A stretch of 64,000 nucleotides of DNA. It comes from Actinopolyspora mzabensis. Its GTDB lineage: Bacteria > Actinomycetota > Actinomycetes > Mycobacteriales > Pseudonocardiaceae. The notes under the pieces were generated by a model. That model saw only the letters and a program-made list of their open reading frames with translations. It ran no database searches and was not told the DNA's origin. Shown one piece after another: positions 46,183 through 56,768 of this stretch. The position numbers and the translations under genes were made by a program. Location: the NCBI RefSeq assembly GCF_900101095.1, contig NZ_FNFM01000001.1:248001-312000 (forward strand), given 5' to 3'. The stretch's first letter is position 1. Each line of letters opens with the position of its first letter.

Positions 46183-48813
46183 TCACAGCCGGGGGTCCAC
46201 CGGGTCCGATTCGAGCGCCAGCACGGCGGAGACGCACTCGTGCAGCCGCCACAGCGGTTCACCCCCGGCGAGGCGGTCGAGCGCCTCGAGCCCCAGGCCG
46301 TGTTCCCGCAGCGCGAGCGAGCGCTTCCTGCCCAGGGAGCGCTTCCGCAGCCGCTCCAGATTGTGCGGCTCGGTGTACTCCGGCCCGTAGACCAGCCGCA
46401 GGTACTCCCTGCCCCGCACCTTCACCCCGGGCTGGATCAGGCCGTTCCGGCCGCGCAGCGCCGCCGTGCGCGGTTTGACGACCATGCCCTCCCCGCCCTC
46501 GGCGGTCAGTTCCTCCCACCACTCGGTGGCAGCGGTCACCGATCCGGCGTCGTCGATGTCGACCGTGCGTCGCCTGGTCGTGCGGAACACCCCCGGATCC
46601 GCCGCGGCGAGTCGGTCGGCCGTTGCCAGGTGCCACTCCTGCTCGGTCTCGCTGTACGCCCGTCCTTCGCTCGCCAGGAGACGAAACGGGGCGAGCCGTA
46701 CCCCCTCGGTTCCGTCGACCGGGTGACAGTACGAGCGGTATGCGGTGCGGAAGCGCTCGACATCGGTGTACCTGGTCTCGAACCGGGCTCGCAACGCGGC
46801 GACGTCGACGCCGCGCCGCTCCGCCTCGCGCAGACCTCGCAGCGTGCTCCGCAACGTGCTCTCGGCGGCCGTGGCCGTGCCCGCGTACCGCTCGTCGATC
46901 AGCCCCGCGGCCTTGGCGTTCCAGGGCAGTAACTCCGTGTCCAGCAGTAACCAGTCGGTGTCGAGTTCCTCCCACAGGCCGGTCCGGCCCACGGCGGCGT
47001 GGATTCGCGCGAGCAGCGCGGCCGAGGTCGCCTCGTCGAAGAACGCCCGACCGGTACGGGTGTGGATCGTCCCCGGTGTGCCCGAGGGGCGGGGGTCGAC
47101 CCCGAACCTTTCCCGCGCGGTCCGGTCGTCGCGGCACAGCAGCACCACGGCACGCGACCCCATGTGCTTCTCCTGGCACACCAGTTCCCGCACACCCTGG
47201 TGCTGATACTCGGCGAAGGCCCGCTCCGGGTGCTCCAGCAGTTCACCCTCGGTCACCGTGGAGCAGGGCGGCATCGTCGGCGGAAGATACAACAGCAGCC
47301 GGGGGTCGATGGCGAACCTGCTCAGCACCTCCAGGGCGGCGGCGGACTGCTCGGCCCCGATCGTCACCCGACCGTGGTGGCCGGTGTGCACCACGCGGCG
47401 CCCGGACACGTCCCCCAGGTCGAGCGTTCCCGGTTCGCGTCGCGGGGTCCGCTCGGCGGGATCGTGCCGCTCGTTCCCGTCCCGCGCGGCCGAGTCGCCC
47501 ACCCGCATCGGGCGTACCGGTTCGCTGTACGTCCGCTCCGCCGGTACCGACACCGTCTGCCGCTCCGGGTAGCGCAACGCCGTGAGTTCCCCGCCGAACA
47601 CGCACCCCGTGTCCAGGCACATCGTGTTGTTGACCCACTCGGCCTCGGCCACCGGGGTGTGCCCGTAGAGCACCGTCGCGCTACCCCGGTAGTCCTTTGC
47701 CCAGGGATAGCGCACCGGCAGTCCCCACTCGTCGGTCTCGCCGGTGGTGTCGCCGTACATCGCGAACGCGCGCACCCGGCCGGAGGCCCTGCCTTGGTAG
47801 CGTTCCGGCAGCCCAGCGTGGGCCACGACCAGGTTCCCGCCGTCCAGCACGTAGTGGGCGGTCAGCCCGTCGCAGAAGTCGCGGGCACGTCGTCGGAAGT
47901 CCGCACCCAGCCCGTCGAGCTGATCCAGCGTCTCCCGCAGCGACTCCGAGATCCGCACCTTGCGGCCGTCGAGGGCCTTGACCAGCTTGTGCTCGTGGTT
48001 GCCGATGATCACCAGTGCGTTGCCCGACTCGGCCATGCCCATGACCAGCCGGAGCGTGCCCGCGCTGTCCGGCCCTCGGTCCACCAGGTCACCCAGCAGT
48101 ATCGCGCGTCTGCCCGCCGGGTGTTCGGCGTCTACCGCGTTCCCGTCGGCATCGTGCCGCAGCCGGTAGCCGAGCTCGCGCAGCAGTGCTTCCAGCTCCA
48201 CCCGACAGCCGTGCACGTCGCCGATCACGTCGAACGGGCCGGTGTCGGCACGGCGGTTGTTGAACAGCCTGGTCCACCGTGGTTCCGCCGAGTCCACTTC
48301 GGATTCGGAGCGGAGCACGTGCACCCGCCGGAACCCTTCCCGCCGCAACCCCCGCAGCGAGTGGCGCAGGTCCTTGCGCTGCCGCCGAACCACACCCGGA
48401 TCCGGGGCATCCGGGCGCTCGGCGTTGCGCCGCAGGCAGAGGCTCTCGGGCATGTCGAGCACCACGGCGACCGGCAGCACGTCGTGTTCCCTGGCGAGCC
48501 GGATCAGCGACTGCCTGGCGTGGTTGTGCACGTTCGTGGCGTCCACGACGGTCACCCGGCCCGCCGCCAGCCGCTTGCCCGCGATGTGGTGCAGCACCTC
48601 GAAGGCGTCGGCCGTCGCGTCCTGGTCGGTGGGGTCGTCGGCCACCATCGCCCGGCAGTGATCGCTCGACAGCACCTGGGTGTGCGCGAAGTGCCTGGCG
48701 GCGAAGGTGGACTTGCCGGAGCCGGAAGCACCGACCAGCACGATCAGCGCGAGCTCGGGCAGCTCCAGTTCGGTCCCCGTCGGATCCGTGTTCGCGTCCT
48801 CGGTCTCGGTCAT
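46183..48813 (-). CDS. pnkp: RNA repair polynucleotide kinase-phosphatase-ligase (Pnkp)
   Basis: Three-domain RNA repair enzyme, 876 aa, the length of Clostridium thermocellum Pnkp. Kinase domain: P-loop VGASGSGKST (Lys34). Metallophosphatase domain: GDVHG (198-202), GDLVDRGPD (241-249), GNHE (271-274), HAG (332-334), GHTP (384-387). Ligase domain: EKHMGSRAV with adenylated Lys549, EGMVVKP (775-781) and VKVRGREYLRLVYG (Lys798). It heals 5'-OH and 2',3'-phosphate ends and seals RNA cut by ribotoxins, but needs Hen1 for ligase adenylation. ATG 48813 overlaps the hen1 stop by four bases. Confidence 0.96.
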   Translation of the reverse strand: MTETEDANTDPTGTELELPELALIVLVGASGSGKSTFAARHFAHTQVLSSDHCRAMVADDPTDQDATADAFEVLHHIAGKRLAAGRVTVVDATNVHNHARQSLIRLAREHDVLPVAVVLDMPESLCLRRNAERPDAPDPGVVRRQRKDLRHSLRGLRREGFRRVHVLRSESEVDSAEPRWTRLFNNRRADTGPFDVIGDVHGCRVELEALLRELGYRLRHDADGNAVDAEHPAGRRAILLGDLVDRGPDSAGTLRLVMGMAESGNALVIIGNHEHKLVKALDGRKVRISESLRETLDQLDGLGADFRRRARDFCDGLTAHYVLDGGNLVVAHAGLPERYQGRASGRVRAFAMYGDTTGETDEWGLPVRYPWAKDYRGSATVLYGHTPVAEAEWVNNTMCLDTGCVFGGELTALRYPERQTVSVPAERTYSEPVRPMRVGDSAARDGNERHDPAERTPRREPGTLDLGDVSGRRVVHTGHHGRVTIGAEQSAAALEVLSRFAIDPRLLLYLPPTMPPCSTVTEGELLEHPERAFAEYQHQGVRELVCQEKHMGSRAVVLLCRDDRTARERFGVDPRPSGTPGTIHTRTGRAFFDEATSAALLARIHAAVGRTGLWEELDTDWLLLDTELLPWNAKAAGLIDERYAGTATAAESTLRSTLRGLREAERRGVDVAALRARFETRYTDVERFRTAYRSYCHPVDGTEGVRLAPFRLLASEGRAYSETEQEWHLATADRLAAADPGVFRTTRRRTVDIDDAGSVTAATEWWEELTAEGGEGMVVKPRTAALRGRNGLIQPGVKVRGREYLRLVYGPEYTEPHNLERLRKRSLGRKRSLALREHGLGLEALDRLAGGEPLWRLHECVSAVLALESDPVDPRL

Positions 48814-50207
48814 GATGTCGTGTCCCTGTCGGAGAGGTCGTTTCGGGTGAACACGGCCAGCTGGGTGGGCTGTCCGAGCCGCTGATCCGCTTCGCCGATA
48901 CCGCTCGACGTGGCGGCGTAGCCGTGGGTGCTCGCCACCCGCCGCGTCCACTCCGCGAACTCGGCACGGTCGAACTCGAACCGGTGATCGGGGTGGCGCA
49001 TCCCACCTGCCAGGTCCGGGTAGTGCGAGTTGTACGCCGAGTTCGGGGTGGTCAGCACCACCCGGGCCGGGCGCGCGTGCCCGAACACCGCGTGTTCCAG
49101 CGCGGGCAGCCGTTCCGGGTCGACGTGTTCGACCACTTCCATGAGCACGGCCGCGTCGTAGCCCGCCAACCCGGAGTCGGTGTAGGTCAGCGCGGACTGT
49201 CGAAGTCGGATCCGGCGGTTCTCGCGTTCCGAACGCCGCTCCAACCGCAGGGTGCGCTCGGCGGCCCGCAACGCACGGGTGGAGACGTCCACCCCCAGGA
49301 TCTCGCCGAACTCCGTGTCGTCGAGCAGGTCCCGCAGCAGCTCGCCGTCGCCGCAGCCCAGATCGACCACCGAGCGGGCCCCGGTGGTGCGCAGCACTTC
49401 CAGCACGGCGGCCCGGCGCTGCGCCGCCAGCGGGCGCGTCTCGGTGGTCTCGTCGTCGTGGTCGGTGCCCTCGTCGCAGGTGAGCCGCCGCAGCGCCTCG
49501 TCCACCAGCGGTCGCGCGTGCACCAGGTAGCGCCCGCTGATCAGCTCCCGCTCGGGGTGACTCGCCAGCCAGGCCCCGCCCGCGCGCAGCAGCTTGTCGA
49601 TCTCGTCCTGGCCGACCCAGTAGTGCTTGGCGTCGTCGAGTACCGGCAGCAGCACGTAGAGCTGGTTCAACGCCTCGGAGACGGTGTGCTCGCCACGCAG
49701 TGCCAGCCGCCCGTACCGGGTCTCGCCCCGGTCGGGGTCGTGCAGCACCTCGTGCTCGACCTCCCAGCCCAGCGGTTCGAACAGGCGGCGCGGCAGTTCC
49801 CGCTCCCGGCCGTGCGGCACCGCGGGCAGTTCGATCCGCAGCGGCACCGCCCTGGTGACCAGTTCGGGCCGCGCTTCGCAGCGGGCCGCCAGCGCGGTCC
49901 GGAACACCTTGCCCAGCGCCACCGCCAGCAGCGAGGAGGCCACGTAGGGGCGGTCGTTGACGTAGGGGCCCAGCGCCCACGAACCGCCCTGGCGGGCCTG
50001 GCGCGCCAGCTCCACCGGATCGGTCTCCAGCAGCAGCGCCACGGTGCAGTCGTGCTCGTCGGCACGCGGGTAGTACACGTGCGCCCTGCCCGCCGTCACG
50101 TCGAAGGACTGCGCCCCTTCGGGGTGCTTGTGCAGCAGGAATCCCAGATCGCTGGCCGGTCGCTCCCCCATGGTGGTGCTCAACGTCAACAACACGGGCA
50201 CCAGCAT
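48810..50207 (-). CDS. hen1: Hen1 3'-terminal RNA ribose 2'-O-methyltransferase
   Basis: Bacterial Hen1, about 465 aa. The N-terminal domain (1-245, LTLSTTMGERPASDLGFLLHKHPE start) activates Pnkp ligase; the C-terminal methyltransferase has SAM loop VVDLGCGDGEL (281-290), metal ligands Glu357, Glu360, His361 (LMEVVEHVDP) and His408 (RHPDHRFEF), plus TTPNSAYN. It methylates the 2'-OH at a break before sealing, immunising the repaired tRNA against recutting. ATG 50207 or GTG 50201 (better ribosome-binding-site spacing) are both possible starts. Operon order hen1-pnkp, coupled. Confidence 0.96.
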   Translation of the reverse strand: MLVPVLLTLSTTMGERPASDLGFLLHKHPEGAQSFDVTAGRAHVYYPRADEHDCTVALLLETDPVELARQARQGGSWALGPYVNDRPYVASSLLAVALGKVFRTALAARCEARPELVTRAVPLRIELPAVPHGRERELPRRLFEPLGWEVEHEVLHDPDRGETRYGRLALRGEHTVSEALNQLYVLLPVLDDAKHYWVGQDEIDKLLRAGGAWLASHPERELISGRYLVHARPLVDEALRRLTCDEGTDHDDETTETRPLAAQRRAAVLEVLRTTGARSVVDLGCGDGELLRDLLDDTEFGEILGVDVSTRALRAAERTLRLERRSERENRRIRLRQSALTYTDSGLAGYDAAVLMEVVEHVDPERLPALEHAVFGHARPARVVLTTPNSAYNSHYPDLAGGMRHPDHRFEFDRAEFAEWTRRVASTHGYAATSSGIGEADQRLGQPTQLAVFTRNDLSDRDTTS

Positions 50208-50358
50208 GCCTCGCGGCACGTTCCGCACGCAGCCGTTTCGCTACCAGCCGGCCCGTGGTGCCCCGTCCGCCAGGTGCTCCGTCGGACTCCGGAACGAAGC
50301 TGAACGAGGGACGTCGCTTCCCGGATCTCGGTATCCGTCTCGAGGACCGAGCTCTACG

Positions 50359-51417
50359 ATGGGCTCGTTGAAGATCGAAAACCTTTCCGGTTCCGCTTCC
50401 GGCGACCGAGCCGGAGCGTGGAAACGGCGACTGCGAACGGCGCTCTACCTGTGCGTGCTCGCCGGGGTGGCTTCGTTGCTGTGGGCGGGCAGCCTCGGGG
50501 CCGACCTCTTCGCCCCGTGGGCACAGCTGTCGGCGTTGCGACCCCAGTTGAACGTGCTGGTCCTGCTGTTCGCCGTGGTGCCGCTGTGGCGGCGGCGCTT
50601 CGTGATCTCGGCGCTGACGCTGGTCACCGCGCTGGTTTCCACGATCGGGATGCTGCCCCCGACCTGGGGGGCGAGCGGTTCGGTCTCCTCCGGTTCCGGC
50701 TCGGTCGGGATAGCCGTCTTCAACGTTTCCGCCGACGGTGCGGACCTGGCCGAGATCGCCCGGGAGATCCGGCGCGCCGATCTGGAGGTGGTCTCGCTGC
50801 CGGAAGCTTCCAGGGGTTATGCCGGAAAACTGGTCGACAGGCTCGCCCGCACCGGGGACGAGTACGTGTACGAGACACACGCCCCCCTGGTTGGCGACGT
50901 CGAGCACCCGACGCGCAGGCGGACCGGCCCTTATCCCACCTCGCTGCTGGTGAAACCGGAGCTGCGGCCGGAGTTCGGTACCGAAAAAGTCGCGGGCTCG
51001 CTGGGCACCATCGACGCGAAGATCAGGGGCTCGGCGGTGACCTGGCACGTGGCCGCCGTGCACCCACCGCCGCCACTTCCGGGAGGGACCTCGGGCTGGT
51101 GGGCCAGCCACAGCCTGCTCGAGGAGTACTGCGATTTCGAGCGGCCGTTCGTGCTCGCGGGGGACTTCAACTCCACGCTGAACCAGGGGCCGATGCGGCG
51201 ACTGACCTCCAACGGATGCACGGACGTCGGCCGCGCCGCGGGTACCGGGTTGAGCACGACCTGGCCGTCCTCGTTGCCGGAGTTCCTCGGGATCACGATC
51301 GACCACGTGCTCGTCGGCGGCAGCGAGGTCGGCGCCGCCGACTACCGGACGGTCGACATCAGCGGCACCGACCACAGGGGAGTGATCACCGAAGTGGCCC
51401 TGCCGCGACTGAACTGA
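50359..51417 (+). CDS. Membrane-anchored endonuclease/exonuclease/phosphatase-family hydrolase
   Basis: 352 aa. Three hydrophobic segments in the first 110 residues (LRTALYLCVLAGVASLLWAG, LNVLVLLFAVVPLW, FVISALTLVTALVSTIGML) are followed by an EEP-fold domain: VGIAVFNVSADGADLAEIA, SLPEASRGYA, the AAVHPPPPL histidine, LAGDFNSTL and the final TDHRGVITEVAL with the catalytic His. In orthologous families the domain faces outside and the substrate is unknown (phosphodiester or lipid). Divergent from hen1 by about 150 bp; function in RNA repair is not supported by its membrane location. Confidence 0.85.
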   Translation: MGSLKIENLSGSASGDRAGAWKRRLRTALYLCVLAGVASLLWAGSLGADLFAPWAQLSALRPQLNVLVLLFAVVPLWRRRFVISALTLVTALVSTIGMLPPTWGASGSVSSGSGSVGIAVFNVSADGADLAEIAREIRRADLEVVSLPEASRGYAGKLVDRLARTGDEYVYETHAPLVGDVEHPTRRRTGPYPTSLLVKPELRPEFGTEKVAGSLGTIDAKIRGSAVTWHVAAVHPPPPLPGGTSGWWASHSLLEEYCDFERPFVLAGDFNSTLNQGPMRRLTSNGCTDVGRAAGTGLSTTWPSSLPEFLGITIDHVLVGGSEVGAADYRTVDISGTDHRGVITEVALPRLN

Positions 51418-51600
51418 TCCAACTCCGGTCACCCGTTCGGCCGGTCCCGGGCGGCGTCCCGCCCTCGCCGCTCAGGAGCCGTCCCGCTCCGGCGGAACAC
51501 CGACCGCGTGGGCGGGAACCGGCCCCGCGCGAGTTCCGTCAGGGGCTTCTCGCGGCGGGGCTACTCGGTGTCGGGACCGTCGGCGTGGGACGCTGCGGGT

Positions 51601-53646
<2,046 letters not shown>

Positions 53647-53666
53647 TCGCGCACCCTCGTGTCGAA

Positions 53667-53692
53667 CCTCCCGGGGCGGGAACCCCGGGAGG
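53667..53692. terminator. Bidirectional hairpin
   Basis: CCTCCCGGGG (53667-53676) pairs with CCCCGGGAGG (53683-53692), loop of six. Located between the convergent DUF255 and hemolysin III genes. Confidence 0.6.
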
Positions 53693-53737
53693 TGCCGCCC
53701 ACCGATCTCCCGGACGAAGCCGCGCGGAAAACCCCGG

Positions 53738-54424
53738 TCAGGAGTACAGCGCCAGCCAGATGGCGATGTGGTGGCAGAGCGCGGCGGCCGAGACCGCCGC
53801 GTGGAAGAACTCGTGGTACCCGAACACCCTTGGCCACGGGTCGGGGCGGCGCAGCGCGTAGCAGATCGCACCGCCGGTGTAGAGCACGCCACCGACCAGC
53901 AGCAGCACCAGCGCCGCGGCCCCGGCGTTGGCCAGCAGGTCGGGCAGTACGAAGACCGCGACCCAGCCGAGGGCGATGTAGACGGGCACCCCGACCCAGC
54001 GCGGGCCGTTCGGCCAGGCCAGCTTGAGCACCACGCCGCCGAGTGCGCCACCCCACACCACCGCCAGTACCACCGTCGCCGTGCTCGGCCGCATCGCCAT
54101 CATGGCCAGCGGTGTGTAGGTGCCCGCGATGAACAGGAAGATCATGGAGTGGTCGAGGCGGCGCATCGTGGTCCGCGCGCCTTCCGTGCGCCACGTTTTG
54201 CGGTGGTACAGCGCGCTTATGCCGAACAGGCCCAGCACGGTGGCGACGTAGACGGAGGTTCCCAGCGCGGCCCGTGCGGACACCGTGGTGCCTGCCAGCG
54301 CGATCAGCGCGACGCCCGAGGCCAGTGCCCCGAGCGTTGACCACAGGTGGATCCAGCCCCGCAGCTTGGGTTTGACCGGCTGAGCGGCCGAGGGCTCACG
54401 CGTGTTGCGGCTCGCAGTTGGCAC
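53738..54424 (-). CDS. Hemolysin III/PAQR-family membrane protein
   Basis: 228-residue, seven-helix protein of the hemolysin III (PAQR-related) family, matching Rv1085c. ISALYHRKTW near residue 70, LDHSMIFLFIAGTYTPL and GYHEFFHAAVSAAALCHHIAIW hold the conserved histidines that form the metal site in PAQR proteins. Haemolytic activity is only historical; a hydrolase (ceramidase-like) function is plausible. GTG start at 54424. Divergent from the prenyl transferase. Confidence 0.92.
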   Translation of the reverse strand: MPTASRNTREPSAAQPVKPKLRGWIHLWSTLGALASGVALIALAGTTVSARAALGTSVYVATVLGLFGISALYHRKTWRTEGARTTMRRLDHSMIFLFIAGTYTPLAMMAMRPSTATVVLAVVWGGALGGVVLKLAWPNGPRWVGVPVYIALGWVAVFVLPDLLANAGAAALVLLLVGGVLYTGGAICYALRRPDPWPRVFGYHEFFHAAVSAAALCHHIAIWLALYS

Positions 54425-54599
54425 GTTCCGAGCCTACGGGAAGGCGGGCGTCCCGCTCCGCTCGACATGATGTCGTTCACCCGCCCGGTGGCGGAACGAG
54501 TCACGGATCACCCGCCTCGGTGAGCCGCGTGCGGAGCGCGCGTGTCGATCCTGCGGTCGCTTACCGTGCTCGTCGAGCCTCCGAGTAGTCTCGTGGAAC

Positions 54600-55376
54600 G
54601 TGGCGCTGAGACTTCGGCTACGAGAGCTTGTCTACGATCTCTACGAACGGCGGTTGCGCCGTCAGCTGGAGGGGGCACAACGCCCCAGACATGTCGGTGT
54701 GATTCTGGACGGCAACCGCCGCTGGGCGAAGGAAGCCGGGCTCGACGCCGACTACGGGCATCGTGCCGGGGCACGCAAGATCTCGGACTTTCTCGGCTGG
54801 TGCCGGGAGAACCAGGTGGAAGTGGTCACGCTGTGGCTGCTGTCCACCGACAACCTCCGGCGCGCCAGCAGTGAGGTCGACTCGCTGCTGGAGATCATCG
54901 CCGGGGTCGTGGAGGAGATCACCCAGCCCGGCACGCCGTGGCGGGTGCGCATCGTGGGGGCGATGGACCTGCTGCCCACCGAGATCGCGGCCAGGATCTC
55001 GGCCGCCGCGTTGCGGACTGAGAACCGAAGCGGGATGCAGGTCAACGTGGCGGTCGGCTACGGCGGAAGGCAGGAGATCGCCGACGCCGTGCGCAAGATG
55101 CTGCAGCGGCACGCCGAGGCGGGAACCACCATCGAGGAGCTCGCCGAGGTGCTCGACGTCGATCACATCGCCGAACACCTCTACACCTCCGGGCAACCGG
55201 ACCCGGAGCTGTTGATTCGCACCTCGGGTGAGCAGCGACTGTCCGGTTTCATGCTCTGGCAGTCGGCGCACTCGGAGTTCTGGTTCTGCGAGACCTACTG
55301 GCCCGCCTTCCGACGAGTGGACTTCCTCCGCGCACTGCGAAATTTCGCGGCTCGACATCGCAGGTTCGGGAACTGA
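54600..55376 (+). CDS. Short-chain Z-isoprenyl diphosphate synthase (UppS family)
   Basis: cis-Prenyltransferase, 258 aa. VGVILDGNRRWA supplies catalytic Asp37; VTLWLLSTDNLRR, VNVAVGYGGRQEI, DPELLIRTSGEQRLSGFMLWQSAHSEFWF and the C-terminal WPAFRRVDFLRALR are complete. Sequence and gene order match Rv1086, which makes (2Z,6E)-farnesyl diphosphate, the precursor of decaprenyl phosphate used in wall synthesis, rather than the long-chain Rv2361c type. GTG 54600 start. Confidence 0.92.
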   Translation: MALRLRLRELVYDLYERRLRRQLEGAQRPRHVGVILDGNRRWAKEAGLDADYGHRAGARKISDFLGWCRENQVEVVTLWLLSTDNLRRASSEVDSLLEIIAGVVEEITQPGTPWRVRIVGAMDLLPTEIAARISAAALRTENRSGMQVNVAVGYGGRQEIADAVRKMLQRHAEAGTTIEELAEVLDVDHIAEHLYTSGQPDPELLIRTSGEQRLSGFMLWQSAHSEFWFCETYWPAFRRVDFLRALRNFAARHRRFGN

Positions 55377-55402
55377 GGCGTTCGAGCCCGGGTGTTCGAA
55401 CC

Positions 55403-55551
55403 CGCTGTCGGATCGAATCCGCTGTCGGATCGAATCCGCTGTCGGAATCCGCGGTGGTGCCGAGAAGCGCTGGGTCCCGGAAGTGTCGCGGTACCGCGAA
55501 GTCCTGCGGCGCCGGTGAAGTGCTGCGGCGCCGGTGAAGTGCTGCGGCGCC
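55403..55551. repeat. Two tandem repeat arrays after the prenyl transferase gene
   Basis: CGCTGTCGGATCGAATC in 2.5 units (17-bp period, 55403-55445) and CTGCGGCGCCGGTGAAGTG in 2.5 units (19-bp period, 55504-55551). Both are noncoding and lie between convergent genes. Confidence 0.92.
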
Positions 55552-55571
55552 GACAAGAACCCGGCACCAGA

Positions 55572-55603
55572 AGCGGGGCCGGACCGCGATGTCCGACCCC
55601 GCT
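55572..55603. terminator. Bidirectional terminator
   Basis: AGCGGGGCCGGAC (55572-55584) pairs with GTCCGACCCCGCT (55591-55603) with one mismatch, loop of six, followed by CGTTTC. Between the prenyl transferase and the convergent chaplin-like gene. Confidence 0.8.
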
Positions 55604-55646
55604 CGTTTCACCCCGGTGATTCGGGACGAATCCGTTCAGCCCGTGC

Positions 55647-55907
55647 TCAGCTGCCGTTGGTGACCGAGGTGGGGTGGTCCACGACCGGCGCGTTGACGCA
55701 CTGCGAGGGCTGCGAGTGCAGCAGGTTGACAACCGCGCCGGCCACGGCGACGTTGTTGCCGCACAGCTGGACCGGCAGCACGCTCAGGTTGTTGTCGTTG
55801 AGCACGTTGATGCCGTCGTTGTCCTTGGTGTCGGCGCTGGCCATGGGAGCCATGGCCATCATGCCCGCGGCGGCGATACCAACGGCGGCGGCGGTCTTCT
55901 TCAGCAT
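55647..55907 (-). CDS. Chaplin-like small secreted protein 1
   Basis: 86-residue protein with a clear signal peptide (LKKTAAAVGIAAAGMMAMAPMASA). The mature 62 residues contain INVLNDNNLSVLPVQLCGNN, VAVAGAVVNLLHS, and a second cysteine in SQCVNAPVVDHP. The CGN-x-V-x-V-x-G pattern with two cysteines resembles the chaplin domain of aerial-hypha surface proteins, though it is not a canonical match and a rodlin-like role is possible. ATG 55907 with AAGGAG upstream. Tandem paralogue follows at 56203. Confidence 0.75.
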   Translation of the reverse strand: MLKKTAAAVGIAAAGMMAMAPMASADTKDNDGINVLNDNNLSVLPVQLCGNNVAVAGAVVNLLHSQPSQCVNAPVVDHPTSVTNGS

Positions 55908-56202
55908 GGGGGACTTCTCCTTCGATTTACACGTCGATTCCGACGATCCCCGCCGACTCGTACTTCGAGCGGCGGAGGAGATTTTCTCGTGAGGTGGCTC
56001 GGAACGAGCCCAGCGGAGTGGAAATCGCCCGGCGGTGCGGGAATCGGGTGCCGAATCGGGTCGCGCGGTCGCGCGGAGGAAACGCACCGGTCTCGTTCCG
56101 AGTTCTCCGGGGGTCGTTCGGTTCGCCGCTGAATCCGGAGTGGACGGCGTATACGTCAGCGCCGTCCACTCCGGCTCTTCCGGTTCCTGATGGGATCCGG
56201 GC

Positions 56203-56454
56203 TCAGCTGATCGCCTTGGGGTGGTCCACGACCGGCGCGTTGACGCACTCGGAGGACTGCGAGGTCAGCACGTTGGCGACAACGCCGAGCACGGCGACGT
56301 TGTTGCCGCAGGCCTGGACCGGGACGGCGCTGATGTTGTTGTCGTTGAGCACGTTGATGCCGTCGTTGTCCTTGGAGTCGGCGCTGGCCATCGGGGCCAT
56401 CGCGACCATCCCGGCGGCGGCGATACCCACGGTGGCTGCGGTCTTCTTCAGCAT
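56203..56454 (-). CDS. Chaplin-like small secreted protein 2
   Basis: 83-residue paralogue of the preceding gene: same signal peptide (LKKTAATVGIAAAGMVAMAP), same INVLNDNN motif, VPVQACGNNVAVLGVVANVL and SSECVNAPVVDHP. High identity between signal sequences and the last 12 residues indicates recent tandem duplication. The 300-bp upstream region (to 56768) is strikingly AT-rich around 56579-56640 and contains CGATA-ACAC-TATCG, a likely regulated promoter. ATG 56454, Shine-Dalgarno AGGGAG. Confidence 0.76.
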   Translation of the reverse strand: MLKKTAATVGIAAAGMVAMAPMASADSKDNDGINVLNDNNISAVPVQACGNNVAVLGVVANVLTSQSSECVNAPVVDHPKAIS

Positions 56455-56768
56455 TTTCTCGCTCCCTGTCGGTACGGGTGATTCGTGAAACGCGGTTCGC
56501 ACGACGGAACCCCAGAAAATTCCGCCGTGGGCGCGCACACGAAAGAAACCTATCGAGTGCATGATCGAGAGGAAAGCTCGATAACACTATCGTGTAAATA
56601 TCTAATTTGATTTCTAAAGGTATCTTTCGGGTGACACACGAAAGGTGACATCGGTGCTCGAAGTGATCGACCGGGACTTTCCACTCGGGAGTGATCCGTA
56701 GCCGGAGCTTTCCGGGAGCGACGACGCGAACGCGGCACGAAAGCCGCGAATTCCGCTATCCTGCCGAC
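56455..56768. promoter_or_regulatory. AT-rich regulatory region of the chaplin-like gene
   Basis: No gene found. The segment 56579-56640 is about two-thirds A+T against a roughly 70% GC surround and contains the inverted repeat CGATA-ACAC-TATCG (56579-56592). It serves the chaplin-like gene on one strand and the DUF885-like gene on the other. Confidence 0.55.

Noticed and set aside
46183-51432. A single 1749-codon open frame covering hen1 and pnkp on the minus strand
   Set aside because: Only the part from 48813 down is pnkp; the rest runs out of phase through hen1 and antisense to the EEP gene and has GC-driven openness, not coding character.
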